Source: an uncultured bacterium | GTDB lineage: Bacteria > Bacillota > Clostridia > Oscillospirales > Oscillospiraceae | Direction: 5' to 3' | NCBI GenBank assembly: GCA_905215425.1 | Contig: CAJMQD010000026.1 | Span: 1 to 8,943 of the forward strand | Length of the DNA stretch: 8,943 nucleotides | Shown: positions 1 to 6,482 of the stretch, piece by piece | How the letters are laid out: each line of letters opens with the position of its first letter | Numbering within the stretch: position 1 is the first letter of the stretch | The notes under the pieces: model-generated | Databases searched by the model: none | What the model was told of the DNA's origin: nothing | Seen by the model: the letters and a program-made list of their open reading frames with translations, nothing else | Translations under genes and position numbers: made by a program

Positions 1-27
1 TTTTAATTGGTGTTCTTTTTTCCGTCC

Positions 28-828
28 CTACCTTCTTCCCGGCCCGGTGCGGACTGTTTGCAGGCCCATCCGGTCAGCGGCGTCACAGATTTCCGGCCAC
101 ACTGCCGCAAAACAGCGCACTCCCACTCCCCGTCCCACTTCCACTTTACGAGCCATAGTGTCTCCGTCGTCAAACAGGACAAAGTGGGGCTGTCCCCGCC
201 GATCCACATAAGTAAAATACCTGGCACACAATTCCCGCGAGAAAAACACGCCCGGCTGTCTCTCCCGCAGCATCTGTTTCAGCTCCTCTTCCTTTAAAAT
301 ACGCCCTCTGCCCTCCGGCGCCGGGAGTTGAAAATCCTCCGCCGACCGCTGGAGGGCCAGCACCAACCGATCTGGGCCAAAGCGTTCCAGCCCCTCCTTC
401 AACCGCAGCTCCAGACTCCCTCCGCATAGGGCGGAAGACACCAGCAGTCCGGCCTTCTTCGTGCAGAAGGCATATTCCTCCGGAACATACAGCTGTAACC
501 CCCGGTCCGCCAGTTGCCGCTCCAGTTCGCCCAGCAATTCCTTTAAAAAAGCCGTGGGCGGCTCCTCCCAGTCACACAGTACCCCCTGAAAGCCCCTCCG
601 CTCGCATTCCAGCAGGATCTCCCGGCAAAAATTCTGCGGCCGTCCGACCGATACAGGGCCGCCCGCCACCGCCATCAGGCCGCCCCGCAGCGAAGCAGGC
701 AGGCCGCTGCCCATAAGATGCGGTCCCTCCCCCATCCGGTAGGCCAGGTGGCACGGCGTCACCGGCCGTCCACGCAGCTCCCCCAGGCGGTGGGGCGGTG
801 TCAACACGATCATACGTTCCCGCTCCAT
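28..828 (-). CDS. Diverged GH18-like TIM-barrel protein
   Basis: A 266-residue protein with no signal peptide or membrane segment, so probably cytoplasmic. Its pattern resembles glycoside hydrolase family 18 (chitinase-like and spore peptidoglycan-hydrolase) barrels. Residues 80-88 read FQGVLCDWE, matching the family strand FDGIDIDWE and keeping the final Asp-Trp-Glu (D86, E88 as the acid/base position). Residues 215-245 (HFVLFDDGDTMARKV, then a W at 244) match the C-terminal 'FDD..S...K......G....W' strand. The first two Asp of the DxxDxDxE motif are Gln and Leu, so chitinase-type catalysis is doubtful. The start at 828 has GGGGAGG about 5 nt upstream on the minus strand; ATG at 813 is an alternative with a weaker GGAG. 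It is transcribed divergently from yqeG. Substrate and role are unknown: a sporulation or cell-wall role is possible because GH18 proteins are common there, but nothing nearby confirms it. The gene is clearly real; the fold assignment is moderate. Confidence 0.72.
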   Translation of the reverse strand: MERERMIVLTPPHRLGELRGRPVTPCHLAYRMGEGPHLMGSGLPASLRGGLMAVAGGPVSVGRPQNFCREILLECERRGFQGVLCDWEEPPTAFLKELLGELERQLADRGLQLYVPEEYAFCTKKAGLLVSSALCGGSLELRLKEGLERFGPDRLVLALQRSAEDFQLPAPEGRGRILKEEELKQMLRERQPGVFFSRELCARYFTYVDRRGQPHFVLFDDGDTMARKVEVGRGVGVRCFAAVWPEICDAADRMGLQTVRTGPGRR

Positions 829-840
829 ATCGTCCTCCCC

Positions 841-869
841 TTGTCCCCGTCCTTTTTTTATGGTATGAT
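841..869 (+). promoter_or_regulatory. Promoter for yqeG and the endonuclease-IV-like gene
   Basis: A -35 TTGTCC (841-846), a 17-nt spacer and a -10 TATGAT (864-869) preceded by TGG, which makes an extended -10. Transcription would begin near 876 and give a leader of about 77 nt before the GTG start at 953. The -10 matches five of six consensus positions and the -35 four of six. The hexamer overlaps the minus-strand -10 almost exactly. Confidence 0.55.
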
Positions 870-892
870 ATATTATTGGTTGACAGGGGCAA
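865..892 (-). promoter_or_regulatory. Divergent promoter for the GH18-like gene
   Basis: Read on the minus strand: -35 TTGCCC (892-887), 16-nt spacer, -10 TATCAT (870-865). Transcription would start near 858, about 30 nt before the ATG at 828. The -10 overlaps the plus-strand -10 (864-869), so one AT-rich block appears to serve both directions. The -35 is weak (four of six). Confidence 0.45.
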
Positions 893-952
893 ACATGCCT
901 GCCAGCCGATGGTAAGCTCCTATTTGAACATAACTGCAAGGAGGACCCTTCC

Positions 953-1459
953 GTGCCCTTTTCTCTGATCCCCCGTGGATTTTATAACTCTGTCTCCGAT
1001 CTGGACCCCCAGGTCCTGGCCGCCAAAGGCATCCGCCTGGTGCTGGCCGACCTGGACAACACACTGGTCCCCTATAAAGTGCTCACCCCCGCCCCGGAAG
1101 TGGCCGATTGGATCGCCGGGCTGAAGCAGGCCGGCATCCAGCTGTTTCTCCTGTCCAACAGCCGCAAGCCCGGCCGGGCCCAGCAGTTCGCCCAGTCTGT
1201 GGGCATCCCTTACCAGGGGCACTCCGGCAAACCCAAGCGCAGCGGCTATCTCAAAGCCATGGAGCGTATGGGCTGCACTCCAGGGCAGACTGTCATGGTG
1301 GGCGACCAGATCTTTACCGATGTACTGGGGGCCAACCGCTCCGGCGTCACCCCTCTGCTCATCCGCCCCATCCGTCTGGCCGGCAATCCGGGCCGCTATC
1401 TCCGTTACTGGGGGGAGACGCCCTTCCGTCTTCTCGGCAAGAGGAGGCCCTTCCTATGA
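953..1459 (+). CDS. yqeG: YqeG family HAD IIIA-type phosphatase
   Basis: A 168-residue cytoplasmic HAD-superfamily protein of the YqeG family (usual length about 165-180, so full length). All HAD motifs are present: motif I as LADLDNTLVPY (nucleophile D33, D35), motif II as LLSNS (S68), the motif III lysine in GKPKRSGY (K93/K95), and motif IV as GDQIFTDV (D118, D123). The N-terminal LIPRGFYNSV segment is also typical of YqeG. Translation starts at GTG 953, chosen because AAGGAGG (938-944) lies 8 nt upstream and the family N-terminus begins right there. The physiological substrate is not settled for this family; in Bacillus the gene sits beside ribosome-assembly genes, a context not seen here. 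The stop overlaps the next start (ATGA, 1456-1459), so translational coupling with the endonuclease-IV-like gene is expected. Confidence 0.93.
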   Translation: MPFSLIPRGFYNSVSDLDPQVLAAKGIRLVLADLDNTLVPYKVLTPAPEVADWIAGLKQAGIQLFLLSNSRKPGRAQQFAQSVGIPYQGHSGKPKRSGYLKAMERMGCTPGQTVMVGDQIFTDVLGANRSGVTPLLIRPIRLAGNPGRYLRYWGETPFRLLGKRRPFL

Positions 1460-2304
1460 GCGCTCGCTTCGGTCCGGCAGGAAACGCCGCTGACTTCCCC
1501 TATAAAACCTCAGAGAAAGCCCCCGGCTGGATCGCCCAACAGGGGCTGGATTGTTACGAATATCAATGCGGCAAGGGCGTCCACATCGGCGAGGAAACCG
1601 CCCGCAGGATCGGCCTGGCCGCCGTACAGGCCGGAATCACCCTCTCCCTCCACGCCCCTTATTTTATTAACCTGGCCAATCCCGACTTGGAAAGCCAGCA
1701 GAAAACCATCGGTTACATCATCTCCGCCTGCCGGGCTGCAACCTGGATGGGAGCCGACCGGGTGATCATCCACTCCGGCGCCCTTATGGGCCGCACCCGG
1801 CGGCAGGCCATGGAGATCGCTCTGCCCGCTCTGCGCAGCGTGCTGTCCGCCTGTGACAACGCAGGCTTTGGCCACATCACGCTTTGCCCGGAGACTATGG
1901 GAAAAATCAACCAATTGGGAGATCTGGACGAAGTGCTGGAGCTGTGCCAGCTGGACGAGCGTCTGATCCCCTGTATCGACTTCGGCCACCTGTATGCCCG
2001 TTCCCTTGGGCGGGACGACGGAGAGGAGGCTATGGCCCGAATGCTGGATCAGGTCGCCGCTGCGCTGGGGCAAGACCGGGCCAGCCGGTTTCACAGCCAT
2101 TTCTCCCACATTGAATTTACGCTGAAGGGCGGTGAAAAATGCCACCGCACCTTTGAAGATGACGGCGGTTACGGCCCTGACTGGACACCCCTGGCCCGGC
2201 AGGTGGCCCTGCGGGGCTGGTCCCCCACCTTCATCTGCGAGAGCGCCGGCACCCAAGCCCGGGACGCCCGGGAGATGAAACGCATCTATCAGGAATTTCT
2301 GTGA
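1456..2304 (+). CDS. Endonuclease IV (Nfo)-like TIM-barrel protein
   Basis: A 282-residue protein, about the size of E. coli endonuclease IV (285), with the same order of metal-ligand motifs: SLHAPYF (H66), VIIHSGA (H106), LCPETMG (E146), CIDFGHLY (D175, H178), FHSHFSH (H213 or H215), KCHRTFEDD (H230) and FICESAG (E262). These correspond to the E. coli set H69, H109, E145, D179, H182, H216, H231 and E261. The E. coli ligand D229 (in D-R-H) aligns with K228 here, so the trinuclear zinc site may be altered. The likely role is AP-site or 3'-end DNA repair, but a xylose-isomerase-like TIM barrel with another substrate is possible, so no gene symbol is given. The start at 1456 overlaps the yqeG stop by 4 nt and has GAGGAGG (1441-1447) 8 nt upstream. 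A longer in-frame reading back to 1108 would lie inside yqeG and lacks homologous content. The two-gene unit ends at the hairpin at 2312. Confidence 0.85.
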   Translation: MSARFGPAGNAADFPYKTSEKAPGWIAQQGLDCYEYQCGKGVHIGEETARRIGLAAVQAGITLSLHAPYFINLANPDLESQQKTIGYIISACRAATWMGADRVIIHSGALMGRTRRQAMEIALPALRSVLSACDNAGFGHITLCPETMGKINQLGDLDEVLELCQLDERLIPCIDFGHLYARSLGRDDGEEAMARMLDQVAAALGQDRASRFHSHFSHIEFTLKGGEKCHRTFEDDGGYGPDWTPLARQVALRGWSPTFICESAGTQARDAREMKRIYQEFL

Positions 2305-2311
2305 TTTTCCT

Positions 2312-2346
2312 CCCCGTCCGCACCCCGCGGACGGGGTTTCCTTTTT
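2312..2346 (+). terminator. Rho-independent terminator after the endonuclease-IV-like gene
   Basis: A perfect 10-bp GC-rich stem, CCCCGTCCGC (2312-2321) with GCGGACGGGG (2327-2336), a 5-nt loop, and a T-rich tail TTTCCTTTTT (2337-2346). It begins 8 nt after the stop codon and separates this operon from the cls promoter, which starts 10 nt further on. Confidence 0.9.
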
Positions 2347-2355
2347 CAACACGGA

Positions 2356-2385
2356 TTGACAGAGAGGCAGCCTACCCGCTATAAT
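2356..2385 (+). promoter_or_regulatory. Consensus promoter for the cls operon
   Basis: TTGACA (2356-2361), an 18-nt spacer, then TATAAT (2380-2385). Both hexamers are exact sigma-A/sigma-70 consensus. Transcription would start near 2392, giving a leader of about 39 nt before the ATG at 2431. The TTG of the -35 is also an in-frame start candidate for cls, but it lies upstream of the predicted transcript start, which rules it out from this promoter. Confidence 0.9.
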
Positions 2386-2430
2386 GCTCTAATCTACTTT
2401 TTTCGTCAAAACACAGAGAGGGGATTTTTT

Positions 2431-4014
2431 ATGGAGTCAAAGTCGGAGACCGAACGCACCGGTCTGACCCTGCTGAAAAAAGGCAAAAAGGGACTGGTCC
2501 ACATCCTGTTCAGCCGTTTGGGCCTGATTGTTGTCCTGCTGCTGCTCCAGGTATTGGTGCTGTTCGGAGTATTCCAGTGGTTTGAGGAGATCATCCCTTA
2601 TTTCTATGGCGGCACCGCCCTGTTCTCTGCCCTGGTGGTCCTGTACCTTATCAACTCCCGTCAAGATCCTACTGCGAAAATCACCTGGCTGGTGGTTATT
2701 ATGCTGCTGCCCGTTTTTGGCCTTCTTCTATTCTTATGGACCGAAAGCGAATTCGGCCATCGGGTGGTCAAACGCCGGCTGGACCAATTGGGCCGGGAAA
2801 CCGCCGATCTTCTGCCCCGCTCCAACGAGGCCGCCGCCCGTTTGACTCAGGCCGACCCCGGAGCGGCGGCGCTGGCCCGATACATCCGCCGCACCGGCCC
2901 CTACCCCGTTTATGAAAACACCTCTGTCACCTACTTCCCATCAGGGGAAGAAAAGTGGGAAGAACTCCTCCGCCAATTGGAACAGGCCAAACACTTTATC
3001 TTTTTAGAGTATTTCATCATTGAAGAGGGCATAATGTGGGGCCGGGTGCTGGAGATTCTGGCTCGAAAGGTGAAAGACGGCGTGGATGTGCGGGTCATGT
3101 ACGACGGCACCTGTGAATTCTCCACTCTGCCCCACAACTATCCCCAGCAGCTGGATAAGCTGGGCATCAAATGCAAAATGTTCGCCCCGGTCCTGCCCTT
3201 TGTCTCCACCCACTATAACTTTCGGGACCACCGCAAGATCGTGGTCATCGACGGACACACCGCTTTTACCGGTGGCGTAAATCTGGCAGATGAATATATC
3301 AATCGGGTGGAGAAATACGGCCACTGGAAGGATGTAGCGGTGATGCTGAAGGGAGACGCCGTTCCCAGCTTTACCCTCATGTTCCTGCAAATGTGGTCCG
3401 TTGCGGAAAAGGAAGGGGACTTCCGCCCCTTCCTCAGCTTCCCCACCTGTCCGCCGCCCCAGTCCCGGGGCTATGTGCTGCCCTTCGCCGACCGCCCCCT
3501 GGACGACAACAAGGTGGGGGAGCGGGTGTATATGGACCTGCTGAACCGGGCGACCCGCTACGTCCATATCATGTCCCCCTACCTGATTCTGGACGGAGAG
3601 ATGGAAACCGCCATCAAATTCGCCGCCGAGCGCGGAGCAGAGGTCTCCATCATTCTGCCCGGCATCCCCGATAAAAAGATCCCCTATGCCCTGGCCAAGA
3701 CCCACTATCTCTCCCTTCTGGACTCCGGAGTCCATCTCTATGAGTATACTCCGGGCTTTGTCCACGCCAAGGTGTTTGTGGCCGATGGGCGGGAGGCCAC
3801 TGTGGGCACCATCAATCTGGACTACCGCAGCCTGTACCACCACTTCGAGTGCGGCGTCTATCTCTATGATACCGACTGCATCTCCCAGATCGAAGAGGAT
3901 TTCCAGCGCACCTGTAAAAAGTGCCGCACGGTGACCTATACGACCTGCCGTCGGGAGAAGCCCTCGGTCAAGCTTACCGGCTTTGTGGCCAAGGCCGTAG
4001 CCCCGCTGATGTAA
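2431..4014 (+). CDS. cls: Cardiolipin synthase (PLD superfamily)
   Basis: A 527-residue membrane enzyme that would condense two phosphatidylglycerol molecules to cardiolipin plus glycerol. It has three N-terminal hydrophobic segments (about 29-49, 56-74 and 84-103), the first preceded by a Lys-rich stretch (16-20), then a cytosolic catalytic part with two phospholipase-D HKD motifs. HKD1 is HRKIVVID (H267, K269, D274), followed by FTGGVNLADEY. HKD2 is HAKVFVAD (H445, K447, D452), followed by VGTINLDYRS. Both are intact, so activity is expected. It is slightly longer than the common 480-510 residues, with the extra length at the N-terminus. The start at 2431 has GAGGGG (2418-2423) 7 nt upstream. 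The next gene begins 13 nt after the stop, and its ribosome site overlaps this stop codon, so they are almost certainly co-transcribed. Other PLD phosphatidyltransferases are possible, but this architecture is typical of Cls. Confidence 0.93.
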   Translation: MESKSETERTGLTLLKKGKKGLVHILFSRLGLIVVLLLLQVLVLFGVFQWFEEIIPYFYGGTALFSALVVLYLINSRQDPTAKITWLVVIMLLPVFGLLLFLWTESEFGHRVVKRRLDQLGRETADLLPRSNEAAARLTQADPGAAALARYIRRTGPYPVYENTSVTYFPSGEEKWEELLRQLEQAKHFIFLEYFIIEEGIMWGRVLEILARKVKDGVDVRVMYDGTCEFSTLPHNYPQQLDKLGIKCKMFAPVLPFVSTHYNFRDHRKIVVIDGHTAFTGGVNLADEYINRVEKYGHWKDVAVMLKGDAVPSFTLMFLQMWSVAEKEGDFRPFLSFPTCPPPQSRGYVLPFADRPLDDNKVGERVYMDLLNRATRYVHIMSPYLILDGEMETAIKFAAERGAEVSIILPGIPDKKIPYALAKTHYLSLLDSGVHLYEYTPGFVHAKVFVADGREATVGTINLDYRSLYHHFECGVYLYDTDCISQIEEDFQRTCKKCRTVTYTTCRREKPSVKLTGFVAKAVAPLM

Positions 4015-4027
4015 AAGGAGGCCCCCC

Positions 4028-5365
4028 ATGTTCTATCAATGTCTGTGGCTGTTTTTGGCCTATTCCTTTCTGGGCTGGATCTTAGAAACCGTTCTGGCGG
4101 CCCTCAGCCGCCGCCAACTGGTAAACTGCGGTGTTCTCACCGGGCCCATGTGCTGTAATTACGGTCTTTTCGCCGTTCTTATCACTCTGCTGGGGCGCGA
4201 GCTGCACCAGAGCTGGTTTTTCCTGTTTATCGGCTGCACCGCCATCGGCGGCTTCCTGGAGTGGTCTGCCGGCCGCTTTCTGGAGCGTTTCTCTCACAAG
4301 CGCTGGTGGGACTACTCCCGGGAAAAGTACCACCTGGACGGCTATGTCAGCCTGCACTCCGCTGCACTCACCGGTCTGGTAGGGACGCTCTGTCTGCACT
4401 TCGTCAATCCCCTGCTGCTCCTGGCGGCCTCCCTGCTCCCCTCCACCGCACTGCATCTCCTGCTTTGGTGCGCAGTAGCCGTGCTGGTGCTGGACGGGCT
4501 GTGGACCTACTGCACCGTGCTTGGACTTCCCCAGCGCCTTCCTCAGGCAGAGAAGGTCCACAACCGGCTGCTGGTCGTTACCCTGCGGCTGACCCGCTGG
4601 ATCACCCGCCGCACGGAGCGCCGCCTGCGGCACTCTTACCCGGGCTTTGCCGGAGCGGCCAAGGCCCGCTCTGCCCCCACCGTGTTTGCCCAGGGCTGCT
4701 GCTTCGACAAGCTATTGTGGCTGTTCGTCATCGGTGCTTTTCTGGGAGATATCACCGAAACCCTCTTCTGCCGGGCCACCGCCGGGGTGTGGATGAGCCG
4801 CAGCAGCGTGGTCTGGGGTCCCTTCAGCATTGTGTGGGGTCTGGCGATTGCGTTAGCCACCCTGCTGCTGTACAACTACCGCGCCCGCTCCGACGGTTTT
4901 CTCTTTCTGTTCGGCACAGTGCTGGGCGGCGTGTACGAGTATACCTGCAGCGTCTTCACCGAGCTGTGTTTTGGCCAGGTGTTCTGGGATTACAGCGCCA
5001 TCCCTTTCAACTTAGGGGGCCGCATCAACCTTCTCTACTGCTTCTTCTGGGGCATCGCCGCCGTGATCTGGCTGAAAAAACTCTATCCCCTGATCTCCAG
5101 GCAAATCGAACGTATCCCCATCCGAATCGGTAAGATCCTCACCTGGGTATTGGCCCTGTTTATGCTGGCCAATATCACCGTTTCCACCCTGGCTCTGGCC
5201 CGCAGCGGCGCCCGGAACCAGGGGCAGCCCGCCCACAACACAGTGGAGCAGTGGCTGGATGACCACTACGATGACGCGACTATGGCAAAAATCTACCCCA
5301 ATGCCATCTCCACTCATATGGCTCCCCTCAGCACCAAGATGAATAACCGCCTTGACGCCCAATAA
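4028..5365 (+). CDS. Membrane protein with two CmpB-type (putative ABC-transporter type IV) repeats
   Basis: A 445-residue polytopic membrane protein of the family named 'putative ABC-transporter type IV / CmpB' (Pfam ABC_trans_CmpB), whose function is not established. It contains two copies of the domain. Copy 1 (about 10-165) has FLGWILET, GVLTGPMCCNYG, GGFLEWSAG, RWWDYS and LDGYVSLHSA. Copy 2 (about 235-352) has FLGDITET, VVWGPFSIVWG, GGVYEYTCS, VFWDYS and LGGRINLLYC, in the same order. A basic linker (about 188-215) joins them. A last hydrophobic segment (about 370-390) and a hydrophilic tail of about 55 residues containing VEQWLDDHYDD follow. The start is supported by AAAGGAGG (4014-4021), 6 nt before the ATG and overlapping the cls stop. 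Co-transcription with cls suggests an envelope or lipid role, which is inference. No ATPase gene lies nearby, so the transporter name should not be taken literally. Confidence 0.85.
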   Translation: MFYQCLWLFLAYSFLGWILETVLAALSRRQLVNCGVLTGPMCCNYGLFAVLITLLGRELHQSWFFLFIGCTAIGGFLEWSAGRFLERFSHKRWWDYSREKYHLDGYVSLHSAALTGLVGTLCLHFVNPLLLLAASLLPSTALHLLLWCAVAVLVLDGLWTYCTVLGLPQRLPQAEKVHNRLLVVTLRLTRWITRRTERRLRHSYPGFAGAAKARSAPTVFAQGCCFDKLLWLFVIGAFLGDITETLFCRATAGVWMSRSSVVWGPFSIVWGLAIALATLLLYNYRARSDGFLFLFGTVLGGVYEYTCSVFTELCFGQVFWDYSAIPFNLGGRINLLYCFFWGIAAVIWLKKLYPLISRQIERIPIRIGKILTWVLALFMLANITVSTLALARSGARNQGQPAHNTVEQWLDDHYDDATMAKIYPNAISTHMAPLSTKMNNRLDAQ

Positions 5366-5444
5366 GATTGCCGAGTGATTACTGTCTCCCTTAGGCGGTG
5401 TTTTATAGAATCAGTTAAAATTATCCTTCAGAAAGGACTATGTC

Positions 5445-6320
5445 ATGAAGCTTCTCACCTATTCCCATCAGGGCGTCCAGGAGGTGGGCGTAATCGCCTC
5501 CGACCCTCAGAAAGTGGTCCCCGTCCGTGCATTGGGTTTCTCCGCCCAAGACATGAACGAATTCATCCGGCAGCTGGACGGCCGCTTCCCCACAGAATTT
5601 ACAGCCCAGGCGGACGCCGCTCCGGGCCTGCCCCTGTCCGACTGCCGTCTGCTGGCCCCCATTCCCCAACCCAGACAGGACGTAGTATGTCTGGGCGTAA
5701 ACTACTATGAGCACCGGGACGAGACTCTGGCCTCCAACATCAAATATGACGGCAAGCTGACCAAGCCGATCTATTTCAGCAAACGGGTCAACCGGGCGGT
5801 GGACCCCAACGGCATGATCGACAGCCATTCCAATCTCACCGGCCAGCTGGACTATGAGGCAGAGCTGGCTGTGATCCTGAGCCGCGACGCCAAAAACGTC
5901 CCCGCAGATCAGGTGAAAGACTACATCTTAGGGTACACCATTCTCAACGACGTCAGCGCCCGCGACCTGCAGTCCGCCCACCAGCAGTGGTATTTCGGCA
6001 AGAGTCTGGACAACTTCACCCCCATGGGGCCCTGGATCGTCACCCGGGATGAGCTGGACTGGATGCCCAAGGCCGGGATCCGCTCCTATGTAAACGGCGA
6101 ACTGCGGCAGAACAGCAGCACCGATTTGATGATCACTTCCATCGAAACTGCCGTCCATCAGCTGACCCAGGGCATCACCCTCCTGGCCGGCACCATCATC
6201 GCCATGGGTACGCCCTCCGGCGTTGGCATGGCCTTTGATCCCCCGAAATACATGCGTCCCGGCGACGTAGTCCGGTGTGAGATCGACGGTATCGGTGCGT
6301 TGGAAAACACAGTGGGGTAA
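5445..6320 (+). CDS. Fumarylacetoacetate hydrolase (FAH) family protein
   Basis: A 291-residue soluble enzyme of the FAH superfamily, which cleaves or isomerises C-C bonds in acylpyruvate-like and hydroxymuconate-like acids with a divalent metal. A short N-terminal domain (1-75) precedes the catalytic fold. The landmarks are CLGVNYYEH (H90), KPIYFSKR (108-114), the metal ligands in DYEAELAVIL (E138, E140), GYTILNDVSARDLQ (D169), the lysine in FGKSLDNFTPMGPWIV (K186) and the C-terminal GTPSGVGMAFDP, all intact. Length and layout fit acylpyruvases, oxaloacetate tautomerases and 2-hydroxyhepta-2,4-diene-1,7-dioate isomerases; sequence alone does not separate these. The start at 5445 has AAAGGA (5432-5437) 7 nt upstream. 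The 79-nt gap behind the CmpB gene holds no convincing terminator or promoter, so read-through from the cls unit is possible. No aromatic-catabolism gene is nearby, which favours a housekeeping or metabolite-repair role. Confidence 0.9.
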   Translation: MKLLTYSHQGVQEVGVIASDPQKVVPVRALGFSAQDMNEFIRQLDGRFPTEFTAQADAAPGLPLSDCRLLAPIPQPRQDVVCLGVNYYEHRDETLASNIKYDGKLTKPIYFSKRVNRAVDPNGMIDSHSNLTGQLDYEAELAVILSRDAKNVPADQVKDYILGYTILNDVSARDLQSAHQQWYFGKSLDNFTPMGPWIVTRDELDWMPKAGIRSYVNGELRQNSSTDLMITSIETAVHQLTQGITLLAGTIIAMGTPSGVGMAFDPPKYMRPGDVVRCEIDGIGALENTVG

Positions 6321-6343
6321 TACGCATTTGCGCACAAATATAA

Positions 6344-6367
6344 AAAGAGGAGGCTGAGCCTCCTCTT
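6344..6367. repeat. 24-nt palindromic repeat, left copy (minus-strand terminator)
   Basis: The palindrome has a left arm AAGAGGAGGCT, a single central G and a right arm AGCCTCCTCTT, and is identical to the sequence at 6530-6553. It is preceded by A5 (6342-6346), so transcribed from the minus strand it is a stem of 10 bp followed by U5, suited to ending coaBC transcripts. On the plus strand it has no T-tract. Confidence 0.85.
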
Positions 6368-6410
6368 CAGCTTGTAAAAAAAGTGGCAAAGCCACTTTTT
6401 TTACAAGCTG
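6368..6410. terminator. Bidirectional terminator, perfect 20-bp stem
   Basis: A 20-bp perfect inverted repeat with an AAA loop (6388-6390). The core is GTGGC-AAA-GCCAC, flanked by A7 on the left and T7 on the right, and the outer arms are CAGCTTGT and ACAAGCTG. The A7/T7 symmetry gives a U7 tract in either direction, so it can stop both the FAH gene (plus) and coaBC (minus) transcripts. It abuts the preceding palindrome with no gap. Confidence 0.9.
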
Positions 6411-6412
6411 CA

Positions 6413-6437
6413 AACATTTTAACTGCGTTAAAATGTT
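6413..6437. repeat. AT-rich 11-bp stem-loop
   Basis: AACATTTTAAC (6413-6423), a TGC loop, then GTTAAAATGTT (6427-6437): a perfect 11-bp inverted repeat. It has no T-tract beyond the stem, so it is not a standard terminator. It starts 2 nt after the 20-bp stem. Confidence 0.8.
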
Positions 6438-6448
6438 GTTGATTTCAA

Positions 6449-6477
6449 GGAAAGGGAACCCTGACGGTTCCCTTTCC
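6449..6477. repeat. 12-bp stem-loop
   Basis: GGAAAGGGAACC (6449-6460), a 5-nt loop CTGAC, then GGTTCCCTTTCC (6466-6477). The stem is perfect. No U-tract follows on either strand, so this is structure rather than an obvious terminator. Confidence 0.8.
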
Positions 6478-6482
6478 AACTA

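Noticed and set aside
880..885. TTGACA as a -35 box for yqeG
   Set aside because: No acceptable -10 occurs 16-18 nt downstream; the pair at 841-869 is a better promoter.
1108..1455. N-terminal extension of the endonuclease-IV-like gene
   Set aside because: It lies entirely inside yqeG in another frame and its translation is low-complexity; the ATG at 1456 has a strong Shine-Dalgarno and gives the usual family length.
2356..2430. Longer cls reading from a TTG at 2356
   Set aside because: The TTG is part of the consensus -35 hexamer, so it lies upstream of the predicted transcript start; ATG 2431 has a proper ribosome site and the family N-terminus.
3004..4029. Long minus-strand open frame opposite cls
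   Set aside because: It is a shadow of the GC-rich cls codons, with no recognisable family and no ribosome site; cls carries intact HKD motifs.
4261..5133. Plus-strand open frame inside the CmpB gene
   Set aside because: The translation is Arg/Pro/Leu-rich frame-shift shadow; the CmpB frame shows conserved membrane repeats.
5366..5444. Terminator or promoter between the CmpB gene and the FAH gene
   Set aside because: Only a short, wobble-rich stem precedes the TTTT at 5401-5404, and no -35/-10 pair has good spacing; nothing in this gap is well supported.
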